From positions 1,612,001 through 1,676,000 of the forward strand of contig CAVWXT010000005.1 in the NCBI GenBank assembly GCA_963759115.1: a DNA stretch of 64,000 bases. The letters run 5' to 3'. Within the stretch, counting starts at the first letter, position 1. Each line of letters begins with the position of its first letter. Both the position numbers and the translations under genes were made by a program. Positions 43,963 through 53,971 of this stretch are shown here, piece by piece. This DNA is from CAVWXT01 sp963759115. GTDB taxonomy: Bacteria; Planctomycetota; Planctomycetia; Pirellulales; Thermoguttaceae. The notes beneath the pieces were generated by a model that saw nothing but the letters and a program-made list of their open reading frames with translations, was not told the DNA's origin and did not search any database.

Positions 43963-45282
43963 ATGAGAATGCTCAGTGCCGCAGTGCTTCTGGTCTTGCT
44001 GGCAGGTCCCTGCTATGCCCAACAAATCTGCGCCAGCTATGCCAAGGAAGACATCACGCCTACCGAGCCCGTGGAAATGGGCGGCTACAACTTGCGAGGC
44101 GCGCCCTCCGAAGGGGTTCACGAAGGCGACCGGCTGTTTGTGCGGGCCCTTTGCTTCAACGACGGCACTGCCTCCGTGCTCTTCGTCGAGAGCGATCTGA
44201 TCGACACGCAGGAGAGCCCGGTGTTTCGCGAGCGAATTGCGGCCGCGGTCGGCATTCCGAAAGATCACGTCCTTTGCGGCGACGCCCACAACCACTCCTC
44301 GCCGATGCCCAAGCCCGACGGCCCGACGGCCTTCGATCGCCGCTACAACGAAGCGCTGATCGCGGTGGCGAAGAAGGCCGTGGCCGGCCTCCAGCCGGTG
44401 CGGATCGCGGCCGGTGAAGGCCGGTCGAGAGTGGCAATGAACCGGCGCCAGGTCCGCCCGGCCGACGTTTCTTCGGAACTGACTTTCGACGAGAACGACG
44501 TCAGCCAGAGTTTCGGCAAGGCGAAGACCGACAAGCCCGTGAAAGTAAAGGAGTTCGGCGGAGTGATCCGGTTGGGCGCCAATCCCACCGGTCCGATCGA
44601 TGATGCCGTGCAACTCGTGCGGATCGACGACGCGGCCGGCAAACCGCTGGCCCTGATGGTCCACTACGCCTGCCACGGCACGTCGCTGGGCGGCCGCAAT
44701 GGCAAGATTTCGGGCGAATGGATGGGCCGGATGCTGGCCTATGCCGAGAAACAGATACCGGGGTTGGGCACGATGTTCGTGCAGGGGGCTGCGGGCGATA
44801 TCAACCCCCGCGTGGTCGGCGGATTGGACGGCCACAAAGACGACATCCGCCACACCCACGCGCTGGGCGATGAGATCGGCGCCGAAGTCGTGCGCGTCTA
44901 CCGGCGGCTCGATCCGCAGCCCATCGAGGCCCGCATCGAACTGGTGACCAAGGAGATCGAATTGCCGCGGACCTACCGCGAGTTGTTCCAGGACTTCCGC
45001 AAGACGGCCGTGAGCGCGCCGACGACCGCGGTCCGCATCGGGCCGCTGATGTGGGTCTCGTTTCCGGGCGAGATGTTCAGCGCGATCGGCAAGCGGGTGA
45101 AGGCGGCCTGCCCCGCGCAATACGCCCACTTGATGGGCTACACCAACGGCAGCGTCGGCTACTTTCCCACGCAAGAGTCGTTCTCCCAGGGCGGGTACGA
45201 GCCGGCCGTCAGCGACCTCGATCCGACCGCCGAGCCGGTCTACCTTCGCGAACTTGCGGCGTTGCTGAAGAGCTTCCCCTGA
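43963..45282 (+). CDS. Secreted neutral/alkaline ceramidase-like protein (PF04734 type)
   Basis: 439 residues. Signal peptide 'MRMLSAAVLLVLLAGPCYAQ'. Ceramidase-type N-terminal pattern: 'ICASYAKEDITPTEPVEMGG' and 'LFVRALCFNDGTASVLFVES'. Zinc site 'HVLCGDAHNHSSPMPKPDGP' (H-x-H), then 'LALMVHYACHGTSLGGRNGK' and 'MFVQGAAGDINPRVVGG'. Shorter than classical ceramidases and lacking their C-terminal domain; many planctomycete homologues share this and may hydrolyse other amides. Periplasmic. It has its own promoter. Confidence 0.85.
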   Translation: MRMLSAAVLLVLLAGPCYAQQICASYAKEDITPTEPVEMGGYNLRGAPSEGVHEGDRLFVRALCFNDGTASVLFVESDLIDTQESPVFRERIAAAVGIPKDHVLCGDAHNHSSPMPKPDGPTAFDRRYNEALIAVAKKAVAGLQPVRIAAGEGRSRVAMNRRQVRPADVSSELTFDENDVSQSFGKAKTDKPVKVKEFGGVIRLGANPTGPIDDAVQLVRIDDAAGKPLALMVHYACHGTSLGGRNGKISGEWMGRMLAYAEKQIPGLGTMFVQGAAGDINPRVVGGLDGHKDDIRHTHALGDEIGAEVVRVYRRLDPQPIEARIELVTKEIELPRTYRELFQDFRKTAVSAPTTAVRIGPLMWVSFPGEMFSAIGKRVKAACPAQYAHLMGYTNGSVGYFPTQESFSQGGYEPAVSDLDPTAEPVYLRELAALLKSFP

Positions 45283-45402
45283 CGGGCGCTCGAACGGACG
45301 GCAGGAAGTCGTGCGCGATCGAGCAATACGCCCCCCATTGCGAGCCAGCCAGGAGAACGCTAATCGTCGCCAATCTCCGCTGATAGAAGCGATTAGCGAG
45401 AA

Positions 45403-46280
45403 TTAGCGAAGATTAGTGTTCCCTCTTTGTTCGTCCAGAATGTTACTGAGGAACCGAAACGCCTTCAGGGCGGCTTGCGGCCCCTCGTGGCTGTGGCGGC
45501 TGAGTTCCACATAGACGCCGCCCGTGTAGCCCACGTCGGCCAGCGCCTGCAAAATGGCGGGAAGTCGATCTCGCCCTCGCCGAACATCAAGTGCTCGTGC
45601 GTGCCGGTCCGCGCGTCGTCGAGGTGTACGTTCACCAACTGGGACGCCCACCGGCGGATCACGTCGGCAATGGGCGTTTCGCCCTGGCACTGGAGATGAC
45701 CGACGTCGAGCGTCAGACGCAGGTTGGGCGCGTCGATCGGCCCGAGCAGTTCCTCAAACGCCTTAAGCGAATCGACCAGCATCCCCGGCTCGGGCTCGAA
45801 AGCGACCAACACATTTTGCACGGCTGCGTAGTCGAGCACTTCGCGCAGCCCCTCCAGCAACCGTTGCGTGGCTTGTTCGCGGGAGATCGGCTCGCGAACG
45901 GCACCCGACCATAGCGATACGCAATCGCTGCCCAACTGGACGGCGCAGTCAACGGCATACTTGTAGAAGTCGATCCGCGCACGGCGATTTTCGGAGAGCA
46001 GCGTCGGTTCGTGCTTAACCTTTGGATCCAGCAGAAATCGGGCGCCGGTCTCGATGACCGACCGCATGCCCAGCCGTTCAAGGAGCCGCCGCAGATGGAG
46101 GATTTGCTGCCTGACGGGCCTGCCGAATCCCGGACGCGGCAGGATGCCGCGTCTACTTGGCGGCAGGGCGTTGTGGTCGATCGTGATCGCCACGCCGCGA
46201 TAACCGATCTCGGCCAACAATTCGACCGCGTCGAACAGGTCGTGATGGGCAAGGCCGTTGGTGTTGTAGCCGAGAAACAT
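45403..46280 (-). CDS. Xylose-isomerase-like TIM barrel (sugar phosphate isomerase/epimerase family), frame break near 45555
   Basis: About 290 residues: 'MFLGYNTNGLAHHDLFDAVE', 'LLAEIGYRGVAITIDHNALP', 'VLVAFEPEPGMLVDSLKAFE' (metal Glu), 'NLRLTLDVGHLQCQGETPIA' (Asp, His) and 'LVNVHLDDARTGTHEHLMFG' (Asp, His), then after one frame break 'AILQALADVGYTGGVYVELS' and 'RHSHEGPQAALKAFRFLSNI'. The metal-binding pattern E...D-x-G-H...H-x-D...E of AP-endonuclease-2-like barrels is intact. The break fits one C missing from CCC. Substrate unknown. Same strand as a UbiA-type gene and another barrel. Confidence 0.8.
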
Positions 46281-46284
46281 GGGA

Positions 46285-46410
46285 GGAAATGATGAATGAT
46301 GAATGGTGAGTGATGAATGGAACGAAGTCGTTCACCGATCAGGATCTAAGGCCCTCAACTGCTGTCATTCATCATTCATCATTCATCATTCATCACACAC
46401 ATCATTCATA
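46285..46410. repeat. ATGAATG/CATTCAT simple repeats between TIM-barrel and UbiA genes
   Basis: Near 46285-46320 'aatgatgaatgatgaatggt' recurs, and at 46363-46403 'cattcatcattcatcattca' recurs with period 7. The two blocks are complementary and could pair. A third block (47400-47422) supplies the start codon of the UbiA gene. Confidence 0.7.
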
Positions 46411-47417
46411 CTATGTCATCTCGATCCACCGCCCGAGAAACATGGCGGGGGCCAACAGCAACAGGATCAGCACCGCCCAGTACGGGCCGCGGATCGCATA
46501 GCAGGCCACGGCGTCGAGCATGACGATGGAGAGCACGCACTGGGCCACGGCCATCCGCACTCGCGCCGGCGCCGGCTCGACGATCGCCAACAGGCACCTC
46601 CAAACGATCAGCACGCCCAAGATACAGGTCAACAGGTACCAGTGCCGCGGATCAAGTTGCACCTCGGGGATAACGCGGTCCGACCAGTTGGGGACGCCGA
46701 CCACCATAGCGATGCCCACAGCGATCGCAACGGTGGCCAGCGCCAGTTGCCGGCGGTCGCTATCGTCGGATTCCTTGCGGGCGAACCAGGTTATGCCGGC
46801 CACGTAGACCCCGATGCCGCCGGCCACCAGCCAGCAGTCGGCGGGCAGTTTCACGCCCGCGGCGCTCATGCCCAACAGCACGTTGAACGTGCGGCAGCCG
46901 CCCATCGCCAGGGGGCCGATCGGGGTTCGCTTCAGCCAAGCGTCGTAAATCAGAATGCAGGCAGCCAGCAGGGCGCAACGGCGACAGAACCAAGATGGCC
47001 GGCCAGGAACCCGCCGCCGGTGCCCACCGACACGCCGGCAATGCCCAGCAACATGCCGACAACCAGCAGTTTCCAGCCGAGCAGACGCGCCGCCCAGAGC
47101 GGGACCCGGCCCGAGGGCAGCGGCCGCTCGGGCCGTTCCTTTCGGTCGATCTCCAGGTCGAACACGTCGTTGAGCACGACGCCGGCGATGTAGAGCAAGC
47201 TCGACGCCGCGATCAACAGGGCCAGCGTCCACGAGTCGTGCCAGGGGTCCCACCGCCAGTCGCTCGACTGCACGAAGAGGAACCCCATCGCCACATCGGC
47301 CACGGCCGTGAAGACGTTCGGCAGCCGCATCAGTTCGAGGTAGCTGCGGAAGGCAGAACCGCTGCGAAGCCGCAAGCGGGAGCCATCGTCGCTCGCACTC
47401 GATTCATCATTCATCAT
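46411..47417 (-). CDS. UbiA-family prenyltransferase (EboC-like), frame break near 46977
   Basis: About 335 residues. N-terminus 'FRSYLELMRLPNVFTAVADV', first Asp-rich motif 'NDVFDLEIDRKERPERPLPS' (N-D-x2-D-x3-D), second 'YDAWLKRTPIGPLAMGGCRT', and eight or so transmembrane helices. UbiA enzymes attach prenyl groups to aromatic or other acceptors. The start looks like EboC of the ebo cluster ('LMRxxNxxTAxAD'). The break near 46977 is explained by one C lost from a C run. The ATG at 47417 overlaps the previous gene's TGA (ATGA) inside a repeat, so translation is coupled. Confidence 0.75.
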
Positions 47418-48272
47418 TCATCATTCGTGACGCGCTCGATGATCGTTTCCAGAAAAGCCTTCGCTTCTCGTCCCGCCCCGTCCGGGTCGTCGAGATAGGG
47501 GTACAGCTCGACGGTGAGCCAGCCCTGGTAGCCGCTTCGGGCAATTTCCCGCAAGACGGCCGGAAAGTCAATCACCCCGCGGCCGGGTACCAGGTGGGCG
47601 TGTTTTCGCGTGGCGGCAATGTCCTCGACGTGGTAATGCTTGGTGTGGGGGGCCAGCCGGGCGATCCACTGCTGCGGGTCCTGCCCCGTGCAGAACGCAT
47701 GGCCGATGTCGAAGTTCAACCCCACCCAAGGCGAGTCGATCCGCCCGGCGAACTCCAGATATTGCTCGAAGGTCTCGATCATCAGGTCCGGCTCCGGCTC
47801 GATCAAAAGGAGCACCTGCAACTCTTCGGCCAACTCGACGCAGGGCATGATCTCGTCGTAGAACACGTCGGCGGCCGAATGCCAGGACTGGCCGGACTGC
47901 AGCGGTCCGCCCGGCTCGGTCTGGATCGACGGCGCGCCGAGTTCCGCGGCCAGGCACAGGGTGGCGCTTAGTGTGTTCGCGGCGGATCGCCCGATAGTGC
48001 CGGTCGGGCTCGATCCACGACGGGTGCCAGTAGGGCTGCCGCGGATCGGCCACGGCGTTCATCATGAAGGCGTTGATATTGGCGATGCCGAGTTGGCGTT
48101 GCTCTAAGCACGCGCGAATCGCCCGCTTCCGCTCCGCCAGCAAGCCCGCGGGCCAGGCGTGCGGCACGTCGGCCAGAAGCTCCAACCCTCGATACCCGAG
48201 CCCGGCGATCCGGGCGATGGTTTCCTCGATCGAAAAGTTTAGATAGGCGTTAGAACTGTAGGCGAGGCGCAT
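47414..48272 (-). CDS. Second xylose-isomerase-like TIM barrel (frame break near 47970)
   Basis: About 286 residues from the ATG at 48272 ('MRLAYSSNAYLNFSIEETIA'). 'IAGLGYRGLELLADVPHAWP', 'LLIEPEPDLMIETFEQYLEF', 'WVGLNFDIGHAFCTGQDPQQ', 'TKHYHVEDIAATRKHAHLVP' and 'WLTVELYPYLDDPDGAGREA' give the metal-binding E, D-x-G-H, H-x-E-D and E residues. The middle is out of frame near 47970. The stop overlaps the UbiA start (ATGA). Barrel-prenyltransferase-barrel order suggests one pathway, loosely like the ebo cluster; the other ebo genes are not here. Confidence 0.75.
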
Positions 48273-48365
48273 GGCGGTCGTTGGATCGCGGATGCCGAGC
48301 GACATTCACGACCCGCTGGAAAGAGCATCGTTCGAAAAAGTGGGCGGCGCACGTTTGGCCGCGCC

Positions 48366-49737
48366 CTACGCCGGCGGCAGGAATTGATACTGGCCGGGCC
48401 GAGCGATCTCGGGCATCGGGCAGGGACCAAACTCGTATTTCTCCGGCCCCAGCCGTTTGGTGGATTGCACGGCCGCGTCCCATTCAATCGCCGTGCCGCT
48501 ATAGGCTGCCTCGCGGCCGATGATCCCGGTCATGGTGCTTTCCGCCACGGCCTGGGCGTCGTTGATCGGCTTGCCGGCCCGGATGCTGGCGATCAGGTCG
48601 TCGTGTTCCTGGCGATAGGCGTTGGGGTCTTGGCCACGGAAACGCCATACGTCGCCGTTTCTGGGCTTGATAAACTTGCAGCAGTCGCTGGTGCCGCGGG
48701 TGCCCACCACGACCTCGCCCACAAGATTGTCGCTGCCGTTGATCTGGCGGGCCTGGCTGAACATGCGAACGTCGTTGGGGTACTCGAACTCCACGGCGAA
48801 ATGGTCGAAGATGTGGCCGCATTCCGGGCCGATGCGCGACTTGCCGCCCGCCCACCGCCGCGACCGCCCGGATCGGATGCGTTCCCAGCACCCAGTTCAT
48901 CACGTCGAGGTTGTGGACGTGTTGCTCCACGTAGTGATCGCCGGAGAGCCAGGTAAAGTAGTTCCAGTTGCGGAGTTGCCACTCCATGTCGCTCCAGCCG
49001 GGCTCGCGTTTGATCACCCAAATCTCGCCGCCATCCCAGTAGCAGCGGCCGTAGACGATCTCGCCGATCGCGCCGTCTTGCAGGCGTTTGATGGTTTCCT
49101 GGTAGCTCTTGGCGTGGCGGCGCTGCGTGCCGGCGGCGATGCCCAGGCCCTTCTGCGTGGCGAGCCGGCCGGCGTCCATCACCATTTTCACGCCCGGCAC
49201 GTCCACGGCCACCGGCTTCTCCATGAAGACGTGCTTGCCGGCCTCGATGGCCGCCTTCAGGTGCATGGGCCGGAAGTGCGGCGGCGTGGTCAGAATCGCG
49301 TAATTGATCTCCGGCACGGCCAACAACTGCTTGTAGGCGTCGAAGCCGGTGAAACACTGCTCCTTGGGGATCGTGATGCCGAGCTTGGCAAGTTGCCCGG
49401 CGCAACGGGTCAAACGATCCTCGAAGAGGTCGGCCAGGGCCACTACCTTGATGTCTCGTCTTTGCAGGGTCGGCGCTTGAACGACGTCCTCGGTGTGATA
49501 GCCGGTGGAGGGATAGATGGCCCGGCTGGCGGCGCCCAAGGCGTCGAGAACCGCGCCGGTTCCGCGGCCGCCGCAGCCGATCAGTCCGATCTTGATCTCG
49601 GTCTCGGGACCCGCCGCATGCACGGCCCGAGCGAAAGGAAACTCGCTTGCGGCGGCGCCGGCGAGCGCCAGCGAGGAATGCTGGATGAAACGTCGCCGCG
49701 ACAAATTGACCGTGTCTTTTCCCTCTTGTTGGCTCAT
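48366..49737 (-). CDS. Tat-exported Gfo/Idh/MocA oxidoreductase (frame break near 48845)
   Basis: About 457 residues. Tat signal 'NLSRRRFIQHSSLALAGAAA', Rossmann fold 'IKIGLIGCGGRGTGAVLDAL', 'NYAILTTPPHFRPMHLKAAI', the conserved 'GKHVFMEKPVAVD' (E-K-P), 'GDHYVEQHVHNLDVMNWVLG', and after one break 'MEFEYPNDVRMFSQARQING' to 'YEFGPCPMPEIARPGQYQFL'. Typical NAD(P)-dependent sugar dehydrogenases of planctomycetes, exported and often acting on unusual sugars; substrate unknown. Starts 1-2 bases after the small gene upstream, so co-transcribed. Confidence 0.85.
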
Positions 49738-49738
49738 C

Positions 49739-50141
49739 TCAGTGCTCCTTTTTCAGGTAACCGGCGCTCGACTGGAAATACTTGCGGCGGCGGCTGTGGG
49801 CGATCGGTTCCCGGCCAGCCTGTTGCGATTGTAAGTCGATCAAGTTCGCCTGGCAATAGCGGCAACCGATCACCTTGGCGTGGAAGGTGACGTAATTGGC
49901 GAATGCCTCCGGCACGGCGCCCAGCAGAGAAGCTGCCCAACTGTTCGCGCGACGGACAACTGAGCCGGTGCTGCCGCCAGATTTCGCCCAGCGAGTGGAC
50001 GCCCGTGTTGCGGCGGGCATGGACCTTGGCCAATTGCTCGGCCAGCCCGCGGTCGTCCCGGACGGCCTTTTCGATCCGGGCCATCTCCTCCGGCGGCAAG
50101 GCCTCGTCGAGGTACGCTTCCAGGTCGGACGGGCGGAACAT
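49739..50141 (-). CDS. Small anti-sigma-like/zinc-ribbon-type protein (frame break near 49925)
   Basis: About 134 residues from the ATG at 50141 ('MFRPSDLEAYLDEALPPEEM'). The N-terminal half resembles anti-sigma helical bundles ('ARIEKAVRDDRGLAEQLAKV'). The C-terminal half ('LLGAVPEAFANYVTFHAKVI', 'GCRYCQANLIDLQSQQ') has 'HAKVIGCRYC', a possible zinc H-x5-C-x2-C. Encoded just after an ECF sigma factor, it may be its anti-sigma factor, but it lacks a membrane helix. The frame breaks in a G/C run. Confidence 0.6.
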
Positions 50142-50187
50142 GGTGGATGGTGGATGGCGTATGGTGCTGAGTACTGACAACTAACCA

Positions 50188-50838
50188 CTACTGATACAAC
50201 TCGGGAAAAACCTCTCTCGGCAATCCCTGCGAACGGATTGTCGAACGCAGCTTGGCAACGAACTCGAACTTGTAGTTGGCCACGGTCTGCTCGCCGATGC
50301 CCAGCCAGTTGGCCGTTTCCTTGTTCGACCAGCCGCGGACGAACAGGAGTTCGACGCATTCCAGTCTCTCCCATTGCCCGTGACGGCGGAGATGATCGAC
50401 CTGCGCGGCAATGGCGGCGGCCAGCGCGGCTTCTTCCAAATGGCGGCGTTCGCCGCTGCGGGCGATGCTGCTGGCCGGCCGGGCGCTGCCGGCCGGTTCC
50501 CAACTGCCGGCGGCGCTGCTATCGGGCATCAGCGGCAAGGTAGGCCGCCGCCCCTCTCGCCGCAGATGGTCGGTCAGTTTGTGGGCGGCAATCGAGAACA
50601 GGTATCCTTCCAACGGCCGATGCTCGTCGAAGTTCGGCAGGCTGGTCAGGAAGCCGATGAACGTCTCCTGCACGAGGTCCTCGGCCGCCGACTGCTGGCG
50701 CGTGCGGCTCTCGACATAGGCCAGCAGCCGGCCCTCGAACCGGGCGATCAATTCGTTCCACGCCTCCGCGTCACCCTCGCGGATGCGGCGAACCAACAGA
50801 GCGTCGACTTCCGGGGGCCGAGACATCAACTCGTCCAT
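50188..50838 (-). CDS. ECF-type RNA polymerase sigma factor
   Basis: 216 residues from the ATG at 50838, overlapping the previous gene's end by 13 bases. Region 2: 'LLVRRIREGDAEAWNELIAR' and 'AAEDLVQETFIGFLTSLPNF', with 'PLEGYLFSIAAHKLTDHLRR'. Region 4: 'ECVELLFVRGWSNKETANWL' and 'GIGEQTVANYKFEFVAKLRS'. ECF sigma factors redirect transcription on envelope or stress signals. A Ser/Thr kinase and an FHA protein encoded upstream suggest phosphorylation control. The linker is Ala/Ser-rich and variable. Confidence 0.9.
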   Translation of the reverse strand: MDELMSRPPEVDALLVRRIREGDAEAWNELIARFEGRLLAYVESRTRQQSAAEDLVQETFIGFLTSLPNFDEHRPLEGYLFSIAAHKLTDHLRREGRRPTLPLMPDSSAAGSWEPAGSARPASSIARSGERRHLEEAALAAAIAAQVDHLRRHGQWERLECVELLFVRGWSNKETANWLGIGEQTVANYKFEFVAKLRSTIRSQGLPREVFPELYQ

Positions 50839-51683
50839 AATACGATGGCGACCGCAACCACCCCCAGTATGGCGGTTGCGGCGGCCAAACGCAAGCCGCC
50901 CCGACGCCGCCCGCCGGTCGCCAAGTCGGCCCGGAGATAGCCGTAGAACACGGCTAAGAGCGCCAGTCCGGCGCCGAGCCCGGCTCCCGTAATCCAGAGC
51001 CGCCGGGCGATGATGGCCCGCTGGTTCTCCTCGAGAATGCGGTCCTTCATCTTTCGGTCGAATTGGAGCAAGACGTGGAGCGAGATCATGGGGCCGAGGG
51101 AGAATTGCTGGTGCTCTTCCCACTGCTCTTTGACGAGATGCTCGCGAAGATAGCTGGCCGGCAGCCGGATTCTGCCGGCGGCCTGCCCATCGAGGACCAC
51201 GTCGACGTAGCGGTCGACGGCTTTCTCCAGTTCCTCGGGCAATTTGGCGTCGCATTCCAGCCGCGTGGTGTACGGGCCGATGGCAATGCTCATTTGGTAG
51301 GCGTCGCCGACCATGTGCGACGGACTGTTGAGCCACGCGGGCGGCGCGGGAGCGGGCCTGGCGGGGTCTTTCTCGACAGTCTCGGCGGCGGCTTCGGCCA
51401 ATACGGCCTTCGAAGGCACCGAGTTCGGCTCAGAAGTGAGCGTCACGGGCACGTGCCCCGGCGGCAAGTCGGCCTCCGCCCTCAGAGCCGCGGCCTTCGT
51501 CGAGCTGACCGTCGCAACTAACGGTGCGGGTGCGAGCATCCGTACGCCAACAGCGACAACAACCAAGAAGATCGGCACAGCTAATACGACGAGCCCGGCC
51601 TTCCGCGTTCGTGAGATGGACAGCAACACGATAATCACTGCCAGCCAAAGATAATGCATAGGACCAAGAGCCCCCATTGTCAT
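50826..51683 (-). CDS. Membrane protein of the kinase-sigma cluster
   Basis: 285 residues with helices near residues 9-48 ('YLWLAVIIVLLSISRTRKAG', 'LVVLAVPIFLVVVAVGVRML') and 235-285. A periplasmic part between contains 'PAWLNSPSHMVGDAYQMSIA' and 'DRYVDVVLDGQAAGRIRLPA'. No catalytic motif. Lies between the kinase and the sigma factor with overlapping ends, so probably part of the signalling unit, perhaps as membrane sensor. Confidence 0.65.
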   Translation of the reverse strand: MTMGALGPMHYLWLAVIIVLLSISRTRKAGLVVLAVPIFLVVVAVGVRMLAPAPLVATVSSTKAAALRAEADLPPGHVPVTLTSEPNSVPSKAVLAEAAAETVEKDPARPAPAPPAWLNSPSHMVGDAYQMSIAIGPYTTRLECDAKLPEELEKAVDRYVDVVLDGQAAGRIRLPASYLREHLVKEQWEEHQQFSLGPMISLHVLLQFDRKMKDRILEENQRAIIARRLWITGAGLGAGLALLAVFYGYLRADLATGGRRRGGLRLAAATAILGVVAVAIVLWTS

Positions 51684-51823
51684 GTTCTCCGATTACCGTC
51701 GGCGGCTGTCGGCCGCTGCCTCATGTCCCTCGTAGAACGGAGTTCATTACGTTCGTTCTTCACGAGGGATGGAGTTCATTCCGTTCGACTTTCGGGAAGA
51801 TCGGAACCAATTCCGTTTCACGT

Positions 51824-53901
51824 CTACACGTCCGCGTGTCGCCCTCGCTTGCTCGGGTGCCGCCACGGGCTGGCCAATTGCACCGACGCGGAGATCGTGA
51901 CGGCGACCATCGGCAGCCACGGCTGCGGAAACTGCCACACCTGGGCCACGATCCCCGCCACTACGCCCGTGACGATCAGCGTCCACAAGCTCAGCCGCGC
52001 CGGCCGCAACGGATCGGCCTGCCGCCACCAGCGCATCAGCAGAAACAGCGTGCCGAAACAGGCCGCGTGGGCCATCATCATCGGCCGGCCGTCGAGGGCG
52101 TAAAAGCTCAGCGGCAAATCGTAGTCGGGCGGCTTGGGGTAGCCGGCGGCCGGCGGCAGACTGACCATCAACAACTCCGCCGCGGCAAACGCTAATGCAC
52201 CGACCCCCATGCCAATCACCATCATGATGAACCGGCGGAGCATCGGCTCGCCGCGGGCGCCCTCCCACAATTTCGCTGGGATCAGCACCGCCCACGTGCC
52301 GGCCATGCTCACCAACAGCAGCCACGCGAATTGCTCCGGCCTGGGGATGCTCGCCGCGCCGGCCCAATAGCTTTCGATCAACACTATGACCGCACACATC
52401 GCCAAGGCCACCAGCGAACTGCCCAACAGCGAGCCGATCAGTTCGGCGAGGCGTTCGCGCGGCGGCTTGACAACCATCGCCGGAGCGGGCTTGTCGCCCC
52501 AGCGCCGCCAGCCGTGCTGCCGGCGGGCGGCTTCTGCGGTGGATGAGGCATTTGGCGGCGACGTGCTTGAAACCGGCGGTGCCGTGTCGGCCCGGAACGA
52601 CCTGCCGCCGATCCCCTGCATCAATGCCCACGCCAACCGATAGACACCGTACAGCACGCAGAGCGCAAACACGAAGGGCACGAGCAGAATACTGAGCACG
52701 AACGCGAACGGCGCGGCCGACGGCCCGAACGCAATCAGTACGATCACCAGCGCGATCATGAAGAAGGCTTTGCGTCGGTGCTCCCAACTGTCTTCCCTCT
52801 GCTCCTGGCGAAACCGTCGCAAGCGTTCGCGCAGGGCGCGGAGAATCGGCTCTTCGGGAACGACGCTGGCCATGGGAATGGTCTCGCCGAGTTGATCGCC
52901 GGCCCGTGGGCGACGCTCGCCGCGACCATCGGCCGCAGGTTTCTCGTCGGCAACGGATTTCTCGGCCGTAGCTTCAGGGGCTGCGGGCCGCCAGGTGAAG
53001 GCGAAGTCATGGTCCGGCGCGGGCAGCGCGGCCAGCATCTCGGCCGCCGAGGGGAACCGCAGCGCCGGGTCCTTCTCCAACGCCCGGGCGACCACGCTGC
53101 GATACGGCTCGGCGAGCATCGACACGTCGGGCTTGGCCGTCAGGTGCTTCATCAGCACCTCGCCGACGCTCTCGCCCTCGAACGGCACGCGGCCGGTGAG
53201 CAACTCGTAGAGGATCACGCCCAGGGCGTAGACGTCGATTTCCTTGCCGTAGCGGCCGTTGGCCACCTCGGGCGCCATGTAGTGGACGGTGCCGATGCTC
53301 TCGGTGTGTCCGCTGCGGCGGCTGCACGAGATGAACTTCGACAGGCCGTAGTCGCCGACCTTGACCACGCCTTCGTCGCAGAAGATGTTGCCCGGCTTCA
53401 GGTCGCGGTGGACGATGCCGCGGTCGTGCAGATAGGCCACGCCGGCGCCGATGCCGTGGATCCAGGCCAGCGCCTCCGGCGGCGGCAGGCCGCTGGGCTG
53501 CGCGGCCAGGACGTCTTCCAGGCTCTGGTCGGCGACGTATTCCATCACCACCCAGGTGTCGCCCTGGTCGTCCTGGCGGATGTCGTAGAGGTCCAGCAGG
53601 TTGGGGTGTTTCAGGTTGAGGCACTGGCGGATGCCGCGGAGCTCGACGTCGAGGTTGCGGCGGATCAGCTTCAGGGCGACTTCCTTGCCGGCGTCGCTGA
53701 TGGCGTAGTAGATTTCGCCGAAGCCGCCCTGGCCGACGCCCCGCTTGATCGTGTAGCCGGCCAGGGGGCGGGCGCCGCTGGCGTAGAGGAACCGGCCCGC
53801 GGCCGCGCCGGCGGAGCCGGCGGCGGTGCGGCCGCCGGGGCGCTGGGATGCGGCAGCGTGTCGTGGTCGTTGGGTTCCAAGGTTGCCACCCGCTTTTGCA
53901 T
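51824..53901 (-). CDS. Transmembrane Ser/Thr protein kinase (PknB-like); frame break near 53815
   Basis: About 690 residues. The likely start is the ATG at 53901 ('MQKRVATLEPNDHDTLPHPS'), joined by a frame break near 53815 to 'YTIKRGVGQGGFGEIYYAIS'. The kinase domain has 'EVALKLIRRNLDVELRGIRQ' (Lys), 'GIVHRDLKPGNIFCDEG' (HRD), 'KVGDYGLSKF' (DYG for DFG) and 'SIGTVHYMAPEVANG'. After about residue 330 an acidic linker leads to seven or so transmembrane helices ('MIALVIVLIAFGPSAAPFAF', 'LSLWTLIVTGVVAGIVAQVW'), so it is a multi-pass kinase. Typical of planctomycete signalling. Its target may be the FHA protein or the sigma factor encoded in the same run. Confidence 0.85.
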
Positions 53902-53971
53902 GGGTCAACCCCTTATTGTAACCGCACTCAACAGCGGTGAATATCCACCGGCTGGTCCGCAATCTCGGGCG

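Noticed and set aside
46363..46403. Short tandem repeats resembling a CRISPR array
   Set aside because: Period is 7 bases with no spacers; a simple-sequence repeat.
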